This document shows positions 1-5,753 of a DNA stretch of 7,583 nt, one piece after another. The stretch is taken from NCBI GenBank assembly GCA_027067015.1, contig JAMOMS010000168.1, positions 1-7,583 on the forward strand, written 5' to 3'. The position numbers were made by a program, and so were the translations under genes. The notes beneath the pieces are model-generated. The model had not been told where the DNA came from. It ran no database searches and saw nothing but the letters and a program-made list of their open reading frames with translations. The stretch's first letter is position 1, and each line of letters opens with the position of its first letter. Origin of the DNA: Campylobacterales bacterium. Lineage in GTDB: Bacteria > Campylobacterota > Campylobacteria > Campylobacterales > Hydrogenimonadaceae.

Positions 1-1025
1 CCCTGCCGGAAGGGGGGGTCTGGTTTCATGCCTGTAGTTTCGGGGAGACACGGGCGCTTAAGCCCCTGTTGACGCGCCTGGGGGCGTCGGCACGCCTGAG
101 CGTGACCACCCAAACCGGGTTTGACGAGGGCAAAAAGCTGGCTCGGGCGGTGCGGTATCTTCCTTTTGAGCCGTGGCTTTGGTTTTGGGTTCGTCCCCAC
201 AAGGCGCTGGTGGTGATGGAAGCGGAGCTTTGGTTTCTGCTCTTTTACCTGGCCAAAGCCCGGGGCGCGAAGACCTATCTGATCAACGCCCGTATCTCCG
301 ACCGCTCCTACGGACGCTACCGGAAGTTCGCCTGGCTCTATCGGCGGATTTTCTCGCAGGTTGACGAAGTTTTCGCCCAAAGCGCCGAAGACGCCAAAAG
401 GCTTGAGGCGCTGGGTGCTCTCAACGTGACGGTGACGGGTAACATCAAGCTGGCCGATCTGCCCAAAGCGACCCGGCGATATGAGAAACCCGAAGCGACG
501 GTCATTACAGCCGCCAGTACCCATGAGGGAGAGGAGAGGCTGGTGTTGCGGGCTTTTGAGAGATTTAAAAAGCGTCATCCGGACGCCAGGCTTTTGCTGG
601 TGCCCCGCCACCCGGAGCGGTTTGAGAAAGTGGCGCGTGAGGCCGAAACGTATGCCAAAGCGCGGGGCTGGCGTTTTGGACAATGGAGCCGTGAGCCTTC
701 TCTAAGAGCGGACGTGACGGTGGTTGACGCCATGGGCGAGTTGGTCAACCTTTACGCCGTGAGCGACATTGTGGTGCTGGGCGGGGCGTTTGCCCCCGTA
801 GGGGGCCACAACCCCGCCGAGGTGATCCCCTTTAACTGCCGCCTGATTACCGGCCCGCATATCTTTAACCAGCGGGCGATGTACGAGGCGGTGGAGGGGG
901 CCATCTTTTGCGAGGAAGCGACACTGCCCAAGGCGCTGGAGGAGGCCGTGACGGCGCCGCCTCTTAAGCTGAAAACCCCCGTTTCGCTTGAGCCTATTCT
1001 TCAAAGGCTGGCCAATGTGGTATGA
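1..1025 (+). CDS. waaA: 3-deoxy-D-manno-octulosonic acid (Kdo) transferase, 5' end missing
   Basis: Transfers Kdo from CMP-Kdo to lipid A precursor at the inner membrane, an early step of LPS/LOS assembly. The frame is open from base 3 to the TGA at 1023-1025, giving 340 visible codons. A TTG at 69 is not the true start, because the codons before it (from base 3) encode the family motif WFHACSFGE, which carries the catalytic-region Glu. Further family signatures are MEAELW, INARISDRSYGRY, TGNIKLAD, STHEGEERL, VPRHPERF and GGHNPAEV, in the normal order through the glycosyltransferase-B fold. The family is usually about 380-425 residues, so roughly 40-60 N-terminal residues, including the usual membrane anchor, lie upstream of the window. 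The 3' end overlaps the next gene by 11 nt. Identification rests on these motifs and is strong. The number of Kdo residues added cannot be told. Confidence 0.95.
   Translation, partial: LPEGGVWFHACSFGETRALKPLLTRLGASARLSVTTQTGFDEGKKLARAVRYLPFEPWLWFWVRPHKALVVMEAELWFLLFYLAKARGAKTYLINARISDRSYGRYRKFAWLYRRIFSQVDEVFAQSAEDAKRLEALGALNVTVTGNIKLADLPKATRRYEKPEATVITAASTHEGEERLVLRAFERFKKRHPDARLLLVPRHPERFEKVAREAETYAKARGWRFGQWSREPSLRADVTVVDAMGELVNLYAVSDIVVLGGAFAPVGGHNPAEVIPFNCRLITGPHIFNQRAMYEAVEGAIFCEEATLPKALEEAVTAPPLKLKTPVSLEPILQRLANVV
1003..1007 (+). promoter_or_regulatory. Ribosome binding site choosing the ATG at 1015
   Basis: AAAGG lies 7 nt before the ATG at 1015, inside the 3' end of waaA. It supports that ATG over the upstream in-frame start at 988, which would add nine residues with no family resemblance. 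Confidence 0.5.
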
Positions 1026-1308
1026 TCTGGGTGAGGATCGGGTAGAGCTTTGGGTCACGGTGCGTCCCGCCAGTTCCAAAGATTCGGTGGCCGGCGTGTA
1101 CGACGGGGCGCTTAAAATTCATATCAAGGCACCCGCCGTGGAGGGCGCGGCCAACAAGGCGCTGGTGAAGTTTTTGAGCAAACGTCTCAAGGTGGCCAAG
1201 AGCGACATTCTTTTTGTCAGCGGCCAGACAAGCAAACGCAAGCGCCTGCGTCTGCCAAAAAGCGACAACGTATTGGCGTGGATAGAGGAGATCAAAGAGC
1301 ATGGATAA
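1015..1308 (+). CDS. DUF167 / YggU-family small protein
   Basis: A 97-residue protein of the DUF167 (YggU/UPF0235) family, whose biochemical role is unknown. Visible family features are a beta-rich start (ELWVTVRPASSKDSVAG, residues 11-27), then the conserved core PAVEGAANKALVKFLSK (residues 40-56) and SDILFVSGQTSKRKRLRL (residues 63-80). Length is normal for the family (about 90-100). The ATG at 1015 is chosen because it follows an AAAGG and begins just before the conserved domain. The gene overlaps waaA by 11 nt and the pseudouridine synthase by 8 nt, so translation of all three is probably coupled. Being locked between an LPS enzyme and an RNA-modification enzyme gives no clear hint of function. 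Confidence 0.9.
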   Translation: MWYDLGEDRVELWVTVRPASSKDSVAGVYDGALKIHIKAPAVEGAANKALVKFLSKRLKVAKSDILFVSGQTSKRKRLRLPKSDNVLAWIEEIKEHG

Positions 1309-2047
1309 AGAGAAAGCCTACAAACTCCTGGCGGCGCAGATGGGTCTTTCCAACGCCAAAGCCAAGGCGTTGATCGACCGGGGGGTGGTGTACGTGGGTA
1401 ACCGCAAGGTGGCCATTGCCCGGGGAGAACTGCCGATCGATACGAAATTTCGGGTCCTAAACCTTCAGCGCTCGGAGGTGATCTTTGAAAATGACGAAGT
1501 GATCGCCCTGAACAAACCCGCGTTTTTAACCAGTGACGAGGCGATTCGCGACTTTGAGGGGGCGCGTCTTTTGCACCGGCTGGATCGTGAGACCAGCGGT
1601 GTTTTGCTCTCTGCCAAAACGAAGAGGTTTGAGAAACGGGCGCTGGAGGCGTTTAGGGCCAGGGCGGTTTATAAGGTGTATACCTGCTGGGTGGAAGGGA
1701 TCGTGAGCGAACCCTTTACGGTGGATAAGCCCATTTTGACCCTCAAGCGGGGCGGGCGGGCCTACAGCAAGATCGACCGCAAAGGCAAACCGGCCGTAAG
1801 CCACGTAGAACCCCTGCTTATTTCGGGCAAGCGGAGCAAGGTACGGGTGGTGATTGAGACGGGGCGCACCCATCAGATACGGGTTCATCTTCGCAACGCC
1901 GGTTTTCCCATCATCGGCGACGCGCAGTACGGGGTGCCCTCCAACCAGACAAACCGGATGCTTCTGCACGCTTTGCAGGTCAGACTGCTGGGATACGACT
2001 TCAAAGCCCCCGAACCCAAAGGGTTTGACGTACTGGCGGGCGGGTAG
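1301..2047 (+). CDS. RluA-family RNA pseudouridine synthase with S4 domain
   Basis: Converts specific uridines of RNA (probably 23S rRNA) to pseudouridine. 248 residues. Residues about 1-55 look like an S4 RNA-binding domain (GLSNAKAKALIDRGVVYVGN). The catalytic domain carries the RluA motif HRLDRETSGVLL at residues 92-103, with the catalytic Asp at residue 95, and the later motif GRTHQIRVHL (residues 188-197) followed by GDAQYG. The GAGGAG at 1285-1290 sits 10 nt before the ATG. The start overlaps the DUF167 gene by 8 nt. It occupies the slot held by a pseudouridine synthase between kdtA and ffh in Campylobacter. Which uridine is modified (RluB/C/D-like specificity) cannot be assigned, so no symbol is given. 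No obvious intrinsic terminator follows the TAG. Confidence 0.93.
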   Translation: MDKEKAYKLLAAQMGLSNAKAKALIDRGVVYVGNRKVAIARGELPIDTKFRVLNLQRSEVIFENDEVIALNKPAFLTSDEAIRDFEGARLLHRLDRETSGVLLSAKTKRFEKRALEAFRARAVYKVYTCWVEGIVSEPFTVDKPILTLKRGGRAYSKIDRKGKPAVSHVEPLLISGKRSKVRVVIETGRTHQIRVHLRNAGFPIIGDAQYGVPSNQTNRMLLHALQVRLLGYDFKAPEPKGFDVLAGG

Positions 2048-2059
2048 GCAATCTTATAT

Positions 2060-2092
2060 TTAATTAAAATTAAAGTGACTATAAGCTAAAAT
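2060..2092 (+). promoter_or_regulatory. Probable sigma70-type promoter for the ffh operon
   Basis: This sharply AT-rich island in a GC-rich region contains TAAAAT at 2087-2092 and, alternatively, TATAAG at 2080-2085 as -10 elements. Upstream is the AT-rich inverted repeat TTAATT-aa-AATTAA (2060-2073), which could act as an UP-like or curved element. Campylobacterota sigma70 promoters usually lack a firm -35 box and show AT-rich periodicity instead, which fits. Transcription would start about 2092-2100, leaving a leader of about 27-35 nt before ffh. Confidence 0.55.
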
Positions 2093-2113
2093 GGCGCACT
2101 TTTGAAAAGCGCC
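2093..2113 (+). promoter_or_regulatory. Small GC-clamped hairpin in the ffh leader
   Basis: GGCGC (2093-2097) pairs with GCGCC (2109-2113), and the inner TTT/AAA (2100-2102 with 2106-2108) can extend the stem past a two-base bulge. It lies 3 nt upstream of the AGGAGA ribosome binding site at 2117-2122. If the -10 is TATAAG, the stem would sit at the very 5' end of the mRNA and could affect stability or initiation. If the -10 is TAAAAT, only the right arm is transcribed. Confidence 0.35.
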
Positions 2114-2116
2114 TGC

Positions 2117-2122
2117 AGGAGA
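2117..2122 (+). promoter_or_regulatory. Ribosome binding site for the GTG start of ffh
   Basis: AGGAGA lies 4 nt before the GTG at 2127. It supports this GTG as the start, and the resulting N-terminus (MFESLSNSF) fits known Ffh N-termini. Confidence 0.6.
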
Positions 2123-2126
2123 GTTT

Positions 2127-3470
2127 GTGTTTGAGTCATTGAGCAACAGTTTTCAAAACGCCATCAACAAGATCCGCTTCCGTGACGACGAAAAGGCGCT
2201 CAAACGCGCGCTGGATGAGCTGAAGAAGTCACTGCTGAAGTCGGATGTGCACCATAAGGTGGTCAAAGAACTGCTCTCGGTGGTCGAGCGCAAGACCAAG
2301 CAGGCGGGTATTGGCAAGGAGAACTTTCTCAAAGCCCTCAAAGAGGAGCTGACCGAGATTCTCACGGCCCCCGGCAAGCAGGGGTTTGTCTACGCGTCCA
2401 CGCCGCCGACGGTGGTGATGATGGCGGGCCTTCAGGGGTCGGGTAAAACCACCACCTCGGGCAAGCTGGCCTATTACCTGAAGTTGAGAAAAAAGAGGGT
2501 TTTGTTGGCGGCGGCGGACCTTCAGCGCCTGGCGGCGGTGGAGCAGTTGCGCCAGATCGCCGGGCAGATCGAGGTGGATGTTTTTGCCGACGAGACGATC
2601 AAAGACCCGGTGGATGTGGCCCAAAAGGCCCTGCAAAAGGCCAAAGAGGGCAATTACGACGTGCTGATTGTCGATACCGCCGGCCGGCTGGCGGTTGATG
2701 AGACGCTGATGAACGAGATCAAGCGGGTCAAAGCGGCGTTGGATCCTGATGAGATCTTTTACGTCGCCGACTCGCTCACCGGCCAGGACGCCGTGCGAAG
2801 CGCCGCCACGTTCCACAAAGAGCTGGGCCTGACCGGCGTGATCTTGAGCAAATACGACGGCGACAGCAAGGGGGGCGTGGCCCTGGGTATCGCCCGGCAG
2901 GTGGGTGTGCCCCTGCGCTTTATCGGCGCCGGGGAGAAGATGCCCGACCTGGAGGTTTTCATTCCCGACCGGATCGTCGGTCGCCTGATGGGCGCGGGCG
3001 ATATAGAGTCGCTGGCCGAGAAAGCCGCGGCGGTTATTGACGAGAAAGAGGCCAAGAAGGTCGCCCGCAAGATCAAAAAGGGGCAGTTTAACTTTAATGA
3101 CTTTTTAGAACAGCTTGAGCAGATGAAGAAGCTGGGCTCTTTAAAGTCGCTGATGGGGATGATTCCGGGGATGAGCAAAATGGCCGGCGCCATGAAAGAC
3201 CTGGATCTTGAAAACAGTGAGGAGATCAAGAAGATCAAGGCGCTGATCAGTTCCATGACGCCCAAGGAGCGGGAGAACCCCGATCTGCTCAACAACAGCC
3301 GAAAGCGCCGTTTGGCCAAGGGGGCGGGGTTGAGCCAGATGGAGGTCAACAAAGTTCTTAAACAGTTCAAAAACGCCGCCAAGATGGCCAAGAAGTTTTC
3401 GGGCAAGAAGGGGATGCAGGATTTGCAAAACCTGATGAACCAGATGCAAGGGCCCGGCTTTCCCCGGTAA
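2127..3470 (+). CDS. ffh: Signal recognition particle protein Ffh (SRP54)
   Basis: GTPase of the bacterial SRP. It binds 4.5S RNA and signal sequences of nascent membrane proteins and delivers ribosomes to FtsY. 447 residues, a normal length. The N helical domain covers about residues 1-90. The G domain has the P-loop GLQGSGKTT (101-109), DLQRLAAVEQL (131-141), DTAGR (183-187), and SKYDGDSKGG (241-250) as the base-specificity region. The M domain starts near residue 325 and includes MGMIPGM (343-349) and the RNA-binding segment SMTPKEREN...SRKRRLAKGAG (376-401), with a Met-rich C-terminus. The start is GTG with AGGAGA 4 nt upstream. It heads the operon that continues into rpsP after a 93-nt gap. 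The motif set leaves no realistic alternative. Confidence 0.98.
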   Translation: MFESLSNSFQNAINKIRFRDDEKALKRALDELKKSLLKSDVHHKVVKELLSVVERKTKQAGIGKENFLKALKEELTEILTAPGKQGFVYASTPPTVVMMAGLQGSGKTTTSGKLAYYLKLRKKRVLLAAADLQRLAAVEQLRQIAGQIEVDVFADETIKDPVDVAQKALQKAKEGNYDVLIVDTAGRLAVDETLMNEIKRVKAALDPDEIFYVADSLTGQDAVRSAATFHKELGLTGVILSKYDGDSKGGVALGIARQVGVPLRFIGAGEKMPDLEVFIPDRIVGRLMGAGDIESLAEKAAAVIDEKEAKKVARKIKKGQFNFNDFLEQLEQMKKLGSLKSLMGMIPGMSKMAGAMKDLDLENSEEIKKIKALISSMTPKERENPDLLNNSRKRRLAKGAGLSQMEVNKVLKQFKNAAKMAKKFSGKKGMQDLQNLMNQMQGPGFPR

Positions 3471-3471
3471 A

Positions 3472-3523
3472 CCCGATCGGGGCATTGACCTAAACGATGC
3501 CGTCAATCGCTTAGGCCAATGCC
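3472..3523. repeat. Long imperfect hairpin between ffh and rpsP, preceded by a 10-bp palindrome
   Basis: GGCATTGACCTAA (3481-3493) is complementary to TTAGGCCAATGCC (3511-3523) except for one pair, and an inner stem CGAT (3495-3498) / ATCG (3506-3509) extends it to an 18-position stem with a 7-nt loop (3499-3505). The two interruptions, 3488/3516 and 3494/3510, are both A opposite C on the plus strand. In a minus-strand RNA both become G-U wobbles, so the stem is uninterrupted there. The perfect palindrome CCCGATCGGG (3472-3481) abuts the left arm. No T-run follows on either strand, so this is not a textbook intrinsic terminator. Possible roles are an mRNA processing or attenuation element upstream of rpsP, or a structured antisense RNA. 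Confidence 0.7.
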
Positions 3524-3552
3524 TCATTTGGAAAAAAACAAAACAATTTGAC

Positions 3553-3557
3553 AGGAG
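3553..3557 (+). promoter_or_regulatory. Ribosome binding site of rpsP in an A-rich leader
   Basis: AGGAG stands 6 nt before the ATG at 3564 and follows an A-rich, probably unstructured run (3532-3546), a layout favouring strong initiation of a ribosomal protein gene. Confidence 0.65.
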
Positions 3558-3563
3558 CAAACA

Positions 3564-3794
3564 ATGACAGTGATTCGCCTGACCCGTATGGGACGCAAAA
3601 AACGCCCGTTCTACCGCATTGTGGTAACCGACAGCCGCAAACGCCGCGACAGCGGATGGATTGAGAGCATCGGATACTATGATCCCATGAAAGAGCCCAA
3701 AGTGGTCAAACTGGATGAAGAGCGCTACAACTACTGGCTGAGTGTGGGTGCCCAGCCCAGCGAGCGCGTGAAGAAACTGGCCGCGGGCAAGTAA
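3564..3794 (+). CDS. rpsP: 30S ribosomal protein S16
   Basis: Small-subunit ribosomal protein that binds 16S rRNA early in 30S assembly. 76 residues, near the normal length. The conserved N-terminus [20 protein letters not shown] and the following [19 protein letters not shown] are diagnostic. The C-terminal part ([13 protein letters not shown]) is also typical. The ATG has AGGAG 6 nt upstream. The next gene, khpA, starts 1 nt after the TAA, so the two are read from one message. The hairpin at 3481-3523 lies in its leader and may tune its expression relative to ffh. Confidence 0.97.
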   Translation: MTVIRLTRMGRKKRPFYRIVVTDSRKRRDSGWIESIGYYDPMKEPKVVKLDEERYNYWLSVGAQPSERVKKLAAGK

Positions 3795-3795
3795 G

Positions 3796-4041
3796 ATGGT
3801 TGAGGCGTTTGTGCGCGAATTTGCGAAACTGATCGTCTCGCATCCCGAGGCGATTCGGGTGGAGCGTCACAATCTGGCGGAAAAATTTGACGAGATCGTG
3901 ATCTACGCGCACAAAGAGGATGCCGGCAAACTGATCGGCAAAGAGGGGCATACCATTAATGCCCTTAAAACATTGATCGGCGGTTGCAAGGCCAAAGACG
4001 GCATCAGCTACCGCGTCAACGTCCGCACCGACGAGGCGTAA
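3796..4041 (+). CDS. khpA: KH-domain RNA-binding protein (KhpA/YlqC type)
   Basis: Small single-KH-domain RNA-binding protein of 81 residues. The hallmark GXXG loop appears as IGKEG (residues 47-51) within GKLIGKEGHTINALKTLI. Residues 1-40 form the usual short N-terminal helix and strand (VEAFVREFAKLIVSHPEAI). Members of this family (KhpA, YlqC) lie next to rpsP and rimM in many bacteria; in Gram-positives KhpA partners with KhpB and affects cell elongation and RNA regulation. That role is family knowledge and has not been shown for this lineage. The start is 1 nt after rpsP with only a weak ribosome binding sequence, and the TAA is directly followed by the rimM ATG, so translation is probably coupled. 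Confidence 0.9.
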   Translation: MVEAFVREFAKLIVSHPEAIRVERHNLAEKFDEIVIYAHKEDAGKLIGKEGHTINALKTLIGGCKAKDGISYRVNVRTDEA

Positions 4042-4572
4042 ATGGGGGATTCCGATCGGATTCCCGTCGCCCGCATAGGCCGAAGCGTCGGCCTGCGGGG
4101 CGATATGCGCCTCAATCTTCTGACCGACTTTCCCGAACAGTTTAAAAAAGGCGCCCGTTTCCAGACCGATCGGGGTGAGTTGACCGTTGCCCGATACGAC
4201 GGCAAACGGGGAACGGTGCGCTTTGAGGGGATTGAGAGCGTCGAGGAGGCCAAACCCCTGACCAATCTTTACCTCTATACCACCAAAGCCAAAAGCCAGG
4301 AGACGTGCCATTTAAAAGAGGGTGAGTATTTCTGGTTTCAACTGATCGGGCTGTCGGTGGTTGAAGAGGGTGAGGTGTTGGGCAAAGTGGTGGAGATTGA
4401 GCGGCTGGCGGGTACCGATTACCTGGTGGTCAAGACCGATGAGAAGCTAAAGGCGCAGGGGGCGCCCGCCCGTTTTCTCATTCCCTACGTGGATCGCTAC
4501 ATTCTTCAGCCACGGCTTGAGGAGGGGCGCATTCTTACCCGCGACGCGCGGGATATTCTGGACGCCAGCTGA
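4042..4572 (+). CDS. rimM: Ribosome maturation factor RimM
   Basis: Assists 16S rRNA processing and late 30S head assembly, contacting S19. 176 residues, normal length. The N-terminal RimM domain (about residues 5-85) contains the signature VARIGRSVGLRGDMRL (9-24) and VEEAKPLTNLYLY. The C-terminal PRC-barrel domain begins near residue 94 with EYFWFQLIGL (95-104) and ends with LIPYVDRYI (146-154). The ATG directly abuts the khpA TAA, and GAGG at 4033-4036 serves as ribosome binding site. The stop overlaps the trmD start by one base (TGATG). Sitting beside rpsP and trmD is the near-universal arrangement and supports the call. Confidence 0.95.
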   Translation: MGDSDRIPVARIGRSVGLRGDMRLNLLTDFPEQFKKGARFQTDRGELTVARYDGKRGTVRFEGIESVEEAKPLTNLYLYTTKAKSQETCHLKEGEYFWFQLIGLSVVEEGEVLGKVVEIERLAGTDYLVVKTDEKLKAQGAPARFLIPYVDRYILQPRLEEGRILTRDARDILDAS

Positions 4573-5285
4573 TGCGTTTTACCTTTGTCACCCTCTTTGA
4601 GGGGTTGGTACGGGGCTATTTTGGTGACTCCATTCTTAAAAGAGGGGTCGAAAAAGGGCTATTGCGCTACGATTTTGTCAACCCCCGCGACTATGCCAAA
4701 AACCGTCATAAAAAGGTGGATGACACCGCCGCGGGGGGCGGGGCGGGTATGGTAATGATGCCCCAGCCTCTTGATGACGCGTTGGCGAGGATTCGCGCGG
4801 ATTCCGCTAAGGCTCATTTTATCTTTCCGTCGCCGGTGGGTAAACCTTTTACCCAAAAAGATGCCAGGCGGTTGGCGAAGATGGAGCATCTGGTCTTTGT
4901 GAGCGGTCGGTATGAGGGGATTGACGAGCGGGTGATTGAGCGGTGGGCCGATGAGCTTTTTAGCATAGGCGATTATGTACTCACGGGCGGAGAACTGCCC
5001 TCGTTGGTGATGTGTGACGCCGTGGCCCGACTGGTACCGGGGGTGTTGGGGAACGCCGAATCATTGGCGGCGGAGAGTTTTGAGACCCCGCTCTTGGAGG
5101 CCCCGATGTTCACACGACCTAAAAGTTTCCATAAATTAAGCATTCCTTCAGAATACTTAAAGGGAAACCATAGTAAAATTAACGCCCTGAAAAAAAGGCT
5201 GGCCTTGGCCAAAACGAAATATTTTCGTCCTGATCTGTATCTGAAATTTACCCAAAGGGACAATGATGAAAAATCGCTATATTGA
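4572..5285 (+). CDS. trmD: tRNA (guanine-37-N1)-methyltransferase TrmD
   Basis: Makes m1G37 in tRNAs using S-adenosylmethionine, which prevents +1 frameshifting. 237 residues, slightly shorter than E. coli (255). The trefoil-knot SPOUT fold is marked by [15 protein letters not shown] (111-125) and [17 protein letters not shown] (131-147), with PGVLG at 156-160. Two departures from the E. coli sequence are visible. The usual PYGGG is AAGGG (53-57). The loop EDSF, whose Asp (D169 in E. coli numbering) is regarded as the catalytic base, reads AESF here, placing Glu168 at that position. Arg153 aligns with E. coli R154. The start overlaps the rimM stop by one base with no clear ribosome binding site, suggesting coupling. 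The last 20 nt overlap rplS. The 3' end (about 5120-5260) is markedly more AT-rich than the rest. Confidence 0.96.
   Translation: MRFTFVTLFEGLVRGYFGDSILKRGVEKGLLRYDFVNPRDYAKNRHKKVDDTAAGGGAGMVMMPQPLDDALARIRADSAKAHFIFPSPVGKPFTQKDARRLAKMEHLVFVSGRYEGIDERVIERWADELFSIGDYVLTGGELPSLVMCDAVARLVPGVLGNAESLAAESFETPLLEAPMFTRPKSFHKLSIPSEYLKGNHSKINALKKRLALAKTKYFRPDLYLKFTQRDNDEKSLY
5151..5179 (+). promoter_or_regulatory. Possible internal promoter for rplS inside trmD
   Basis: TAAAAT at 5174-5179 lies in an unusually AT-rich part of trmD, about 86 nt before rplS. No convincing -35 is seen, though Campylobacterota promoters often lack one. A suggestion based on composition only. Confidence 0.25.
5254..5260 (+). 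promoter_or_regulatory. Ribosome binding site deciding the rplS start
   Basis: AAAGGGA ends 5 nt before the ATG at 5266 but only 2 nt before the tandem ATG at 5263, so the second ATG is the better start. This fits L19 N-termini of the MKN.YIE type. Confidence 0.6.
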
Positions 5286-5625
5286 GTCTTTCGAGAAAGC
5301 CCAGATCGAAAGCAAGAACATTCCTGACTTCCGCGCTGGTGATACCGTCCGTGTCGCGGTGAACATCAAAGAGGGTGACAAAACCCGTATCCAGAACTTT
5401 GAAGGGGTTTGCATCTCCATTCGCGGCGAGGGAACCGGCAAAACCTTTACCGTTCGCAAAATCGGCGCCAATAACGTCGGCGTGGAGCGGATCTTCCCGA
5501 TTTACAGCGACAGCATTGAGGGCATTGAAGTGGTTCGCCGCGGTCGTGTCCGCCGGGCCAAACTCTACTACCTGCGCGGCCTGCGCGGCAAAGCGGCCCG
5601 TATTAAAGAGCTCCGCCGCAAATAA
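5266..5625 (+). CDS. rplS: 50S ribosomal protein L19
   Basis: Large-subunit ribosomal protein at the interface with the 30S subunit. 119 residues from the ATG at 5266 (120 if the tandem ATG at 5263 is used). Recognised by [52 protein letters not shown] and the basic tail [23 protein letters not shown], in the standard order. The start lies inside trmD (20-nt overlap), typical of a coupled terminal gene. It ends the translation operon, and a probable terminator follows. Confidence 0.97.
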   Translation: MKNRYIESFEKAQIESKNIPDFRAGDTVRVAVNIKEGDKTRIQNFEGVCISIRGEGTGKTFTVRKIGANNVGVERIFPIYSDSIEGIEVVRRGRVRRAKLYYLRGLRGKAARIKELRRK

Positions 5626-5629
5626 ACCT

Positions 5630-5660
5630 CTCCCTTTTTGGGGGAGTTTCTCCTCTCTTC
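5630..5660 (+). terminator. Probable intrinsic terminator after rplS
   Basis: CTCCC (5630-5634) can pair with GGGAG (5642-5646), extended inward by two T-G pairs, leaving a loop of about three T residues. A pyrimidine-rich, partly T-rich tract (5647-5660) follows. The stem is short and the T-tract is interrupted by C, so it may be weak, but its position right after the operon's last gene fits. Confidence 0.5.
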
Positions 5661-5669
5661 TGCTACAAT
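5661..5669 (+). promoter_or_regulatory. Extended -10 promoter upstream of the cyclophilin gene
   Basis: TGCTACAAT is an extended -10 element (TG, one base, then TACAAT at 5664-5669). No -35 match is seen, which is acceptable for an extended -10 and for this phylum. Transcription would begin near 5676, giving a leader of about 78 nt. Confidence 0.5.
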
Positions 5670-5694
5670 ACGCTTCAGAAATCTTTTTCTATTC

Positions 5695-5710
5695 CAAAAC
5701 AACCGTTTTG
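5695..5710. repeat. Short inverted repeat between two candidate promoters
   Basis: CAAAAC (5695-5700) and GTTTTG (5705-5710) form a perfect 6-bp inverted repeat with a 4-nt spacer. It lies upstream of the TATAAT at 5727-5732 and downstream of the TACAAT at 5664-5669. It could be an operator half-site pair or a small leader hairpin, and the chance of a random match is not negligible. Confidence 0.3.
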
Positions 5711-5726
5711 ATCGCATCATAATAAT

Positions 5727-5732
5727 TATAAT
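5727..5732 (+). promoter_or_regulatory. Second candidate -10 (TATAAT) upstream of the cyclophilin gene
   Basis: A perfect TATAAT within an AT-rich run (5717-5733). Only a poor -35 (TTTTGA at 5706-5711, 15-nt spacer) is available. Use of this element would give a leader of only about 15 nt. Confidence 0.35.
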
Positions 5733-5741
5733 GTACGTGAC

Positions 5742-5748
5742 AAAGGAG
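5742..5748 (+). promoter_or_regulatory. Ribosome binding site selecting the ATG at 5754
   Basis: AAAGGAG ends 5 nt before the ATG at 5754. The upstream in-frame GTG at 5748 overlaps this sequence and so is unlikely to be the start. Confidence 0.7.
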
Positions 5749-5753
5749 TGGCA

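Noticed and set aside
988..1014. Upstream start for the DUF167 gene adding nine residues
   Set aside because: The extension has no family similarity and lies deeper in waaA, while the ATG at 1015 has a suitable AAAGG.
2229..3406. Long minus-strand open frames opposite ffh (195 and 215 codons)
   Set aside because: They lie opposite a clear ffh gene, lack ribosome binding sites and recognisable motifs, and are expected by-products of GC-rich codon usage.
3481..3535. Reading the ffh-rpsP hairpin as an ordinary rho-independent terminator
   Set aside because: Neither strand shows a T-run after the stem, the plus strand continuing TCATTTGG then A-rich, and rpsP belongs to the same conserved operon.
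3548..3553. TTGACA, a perfect -35 consensus just before rpsP
   Set aside because: It overlaps the ribosome binding site and no -10 sequence stands 15-19 nt downstream, which would fall inside the rpsP coding region.
3706..4311. 201-codon minus-strand open frame across rpsP, khpA and rimM
   Set aside because: It is antisense to three well-supported genes, shows no family motif, and ends within unrelated coding sequence.
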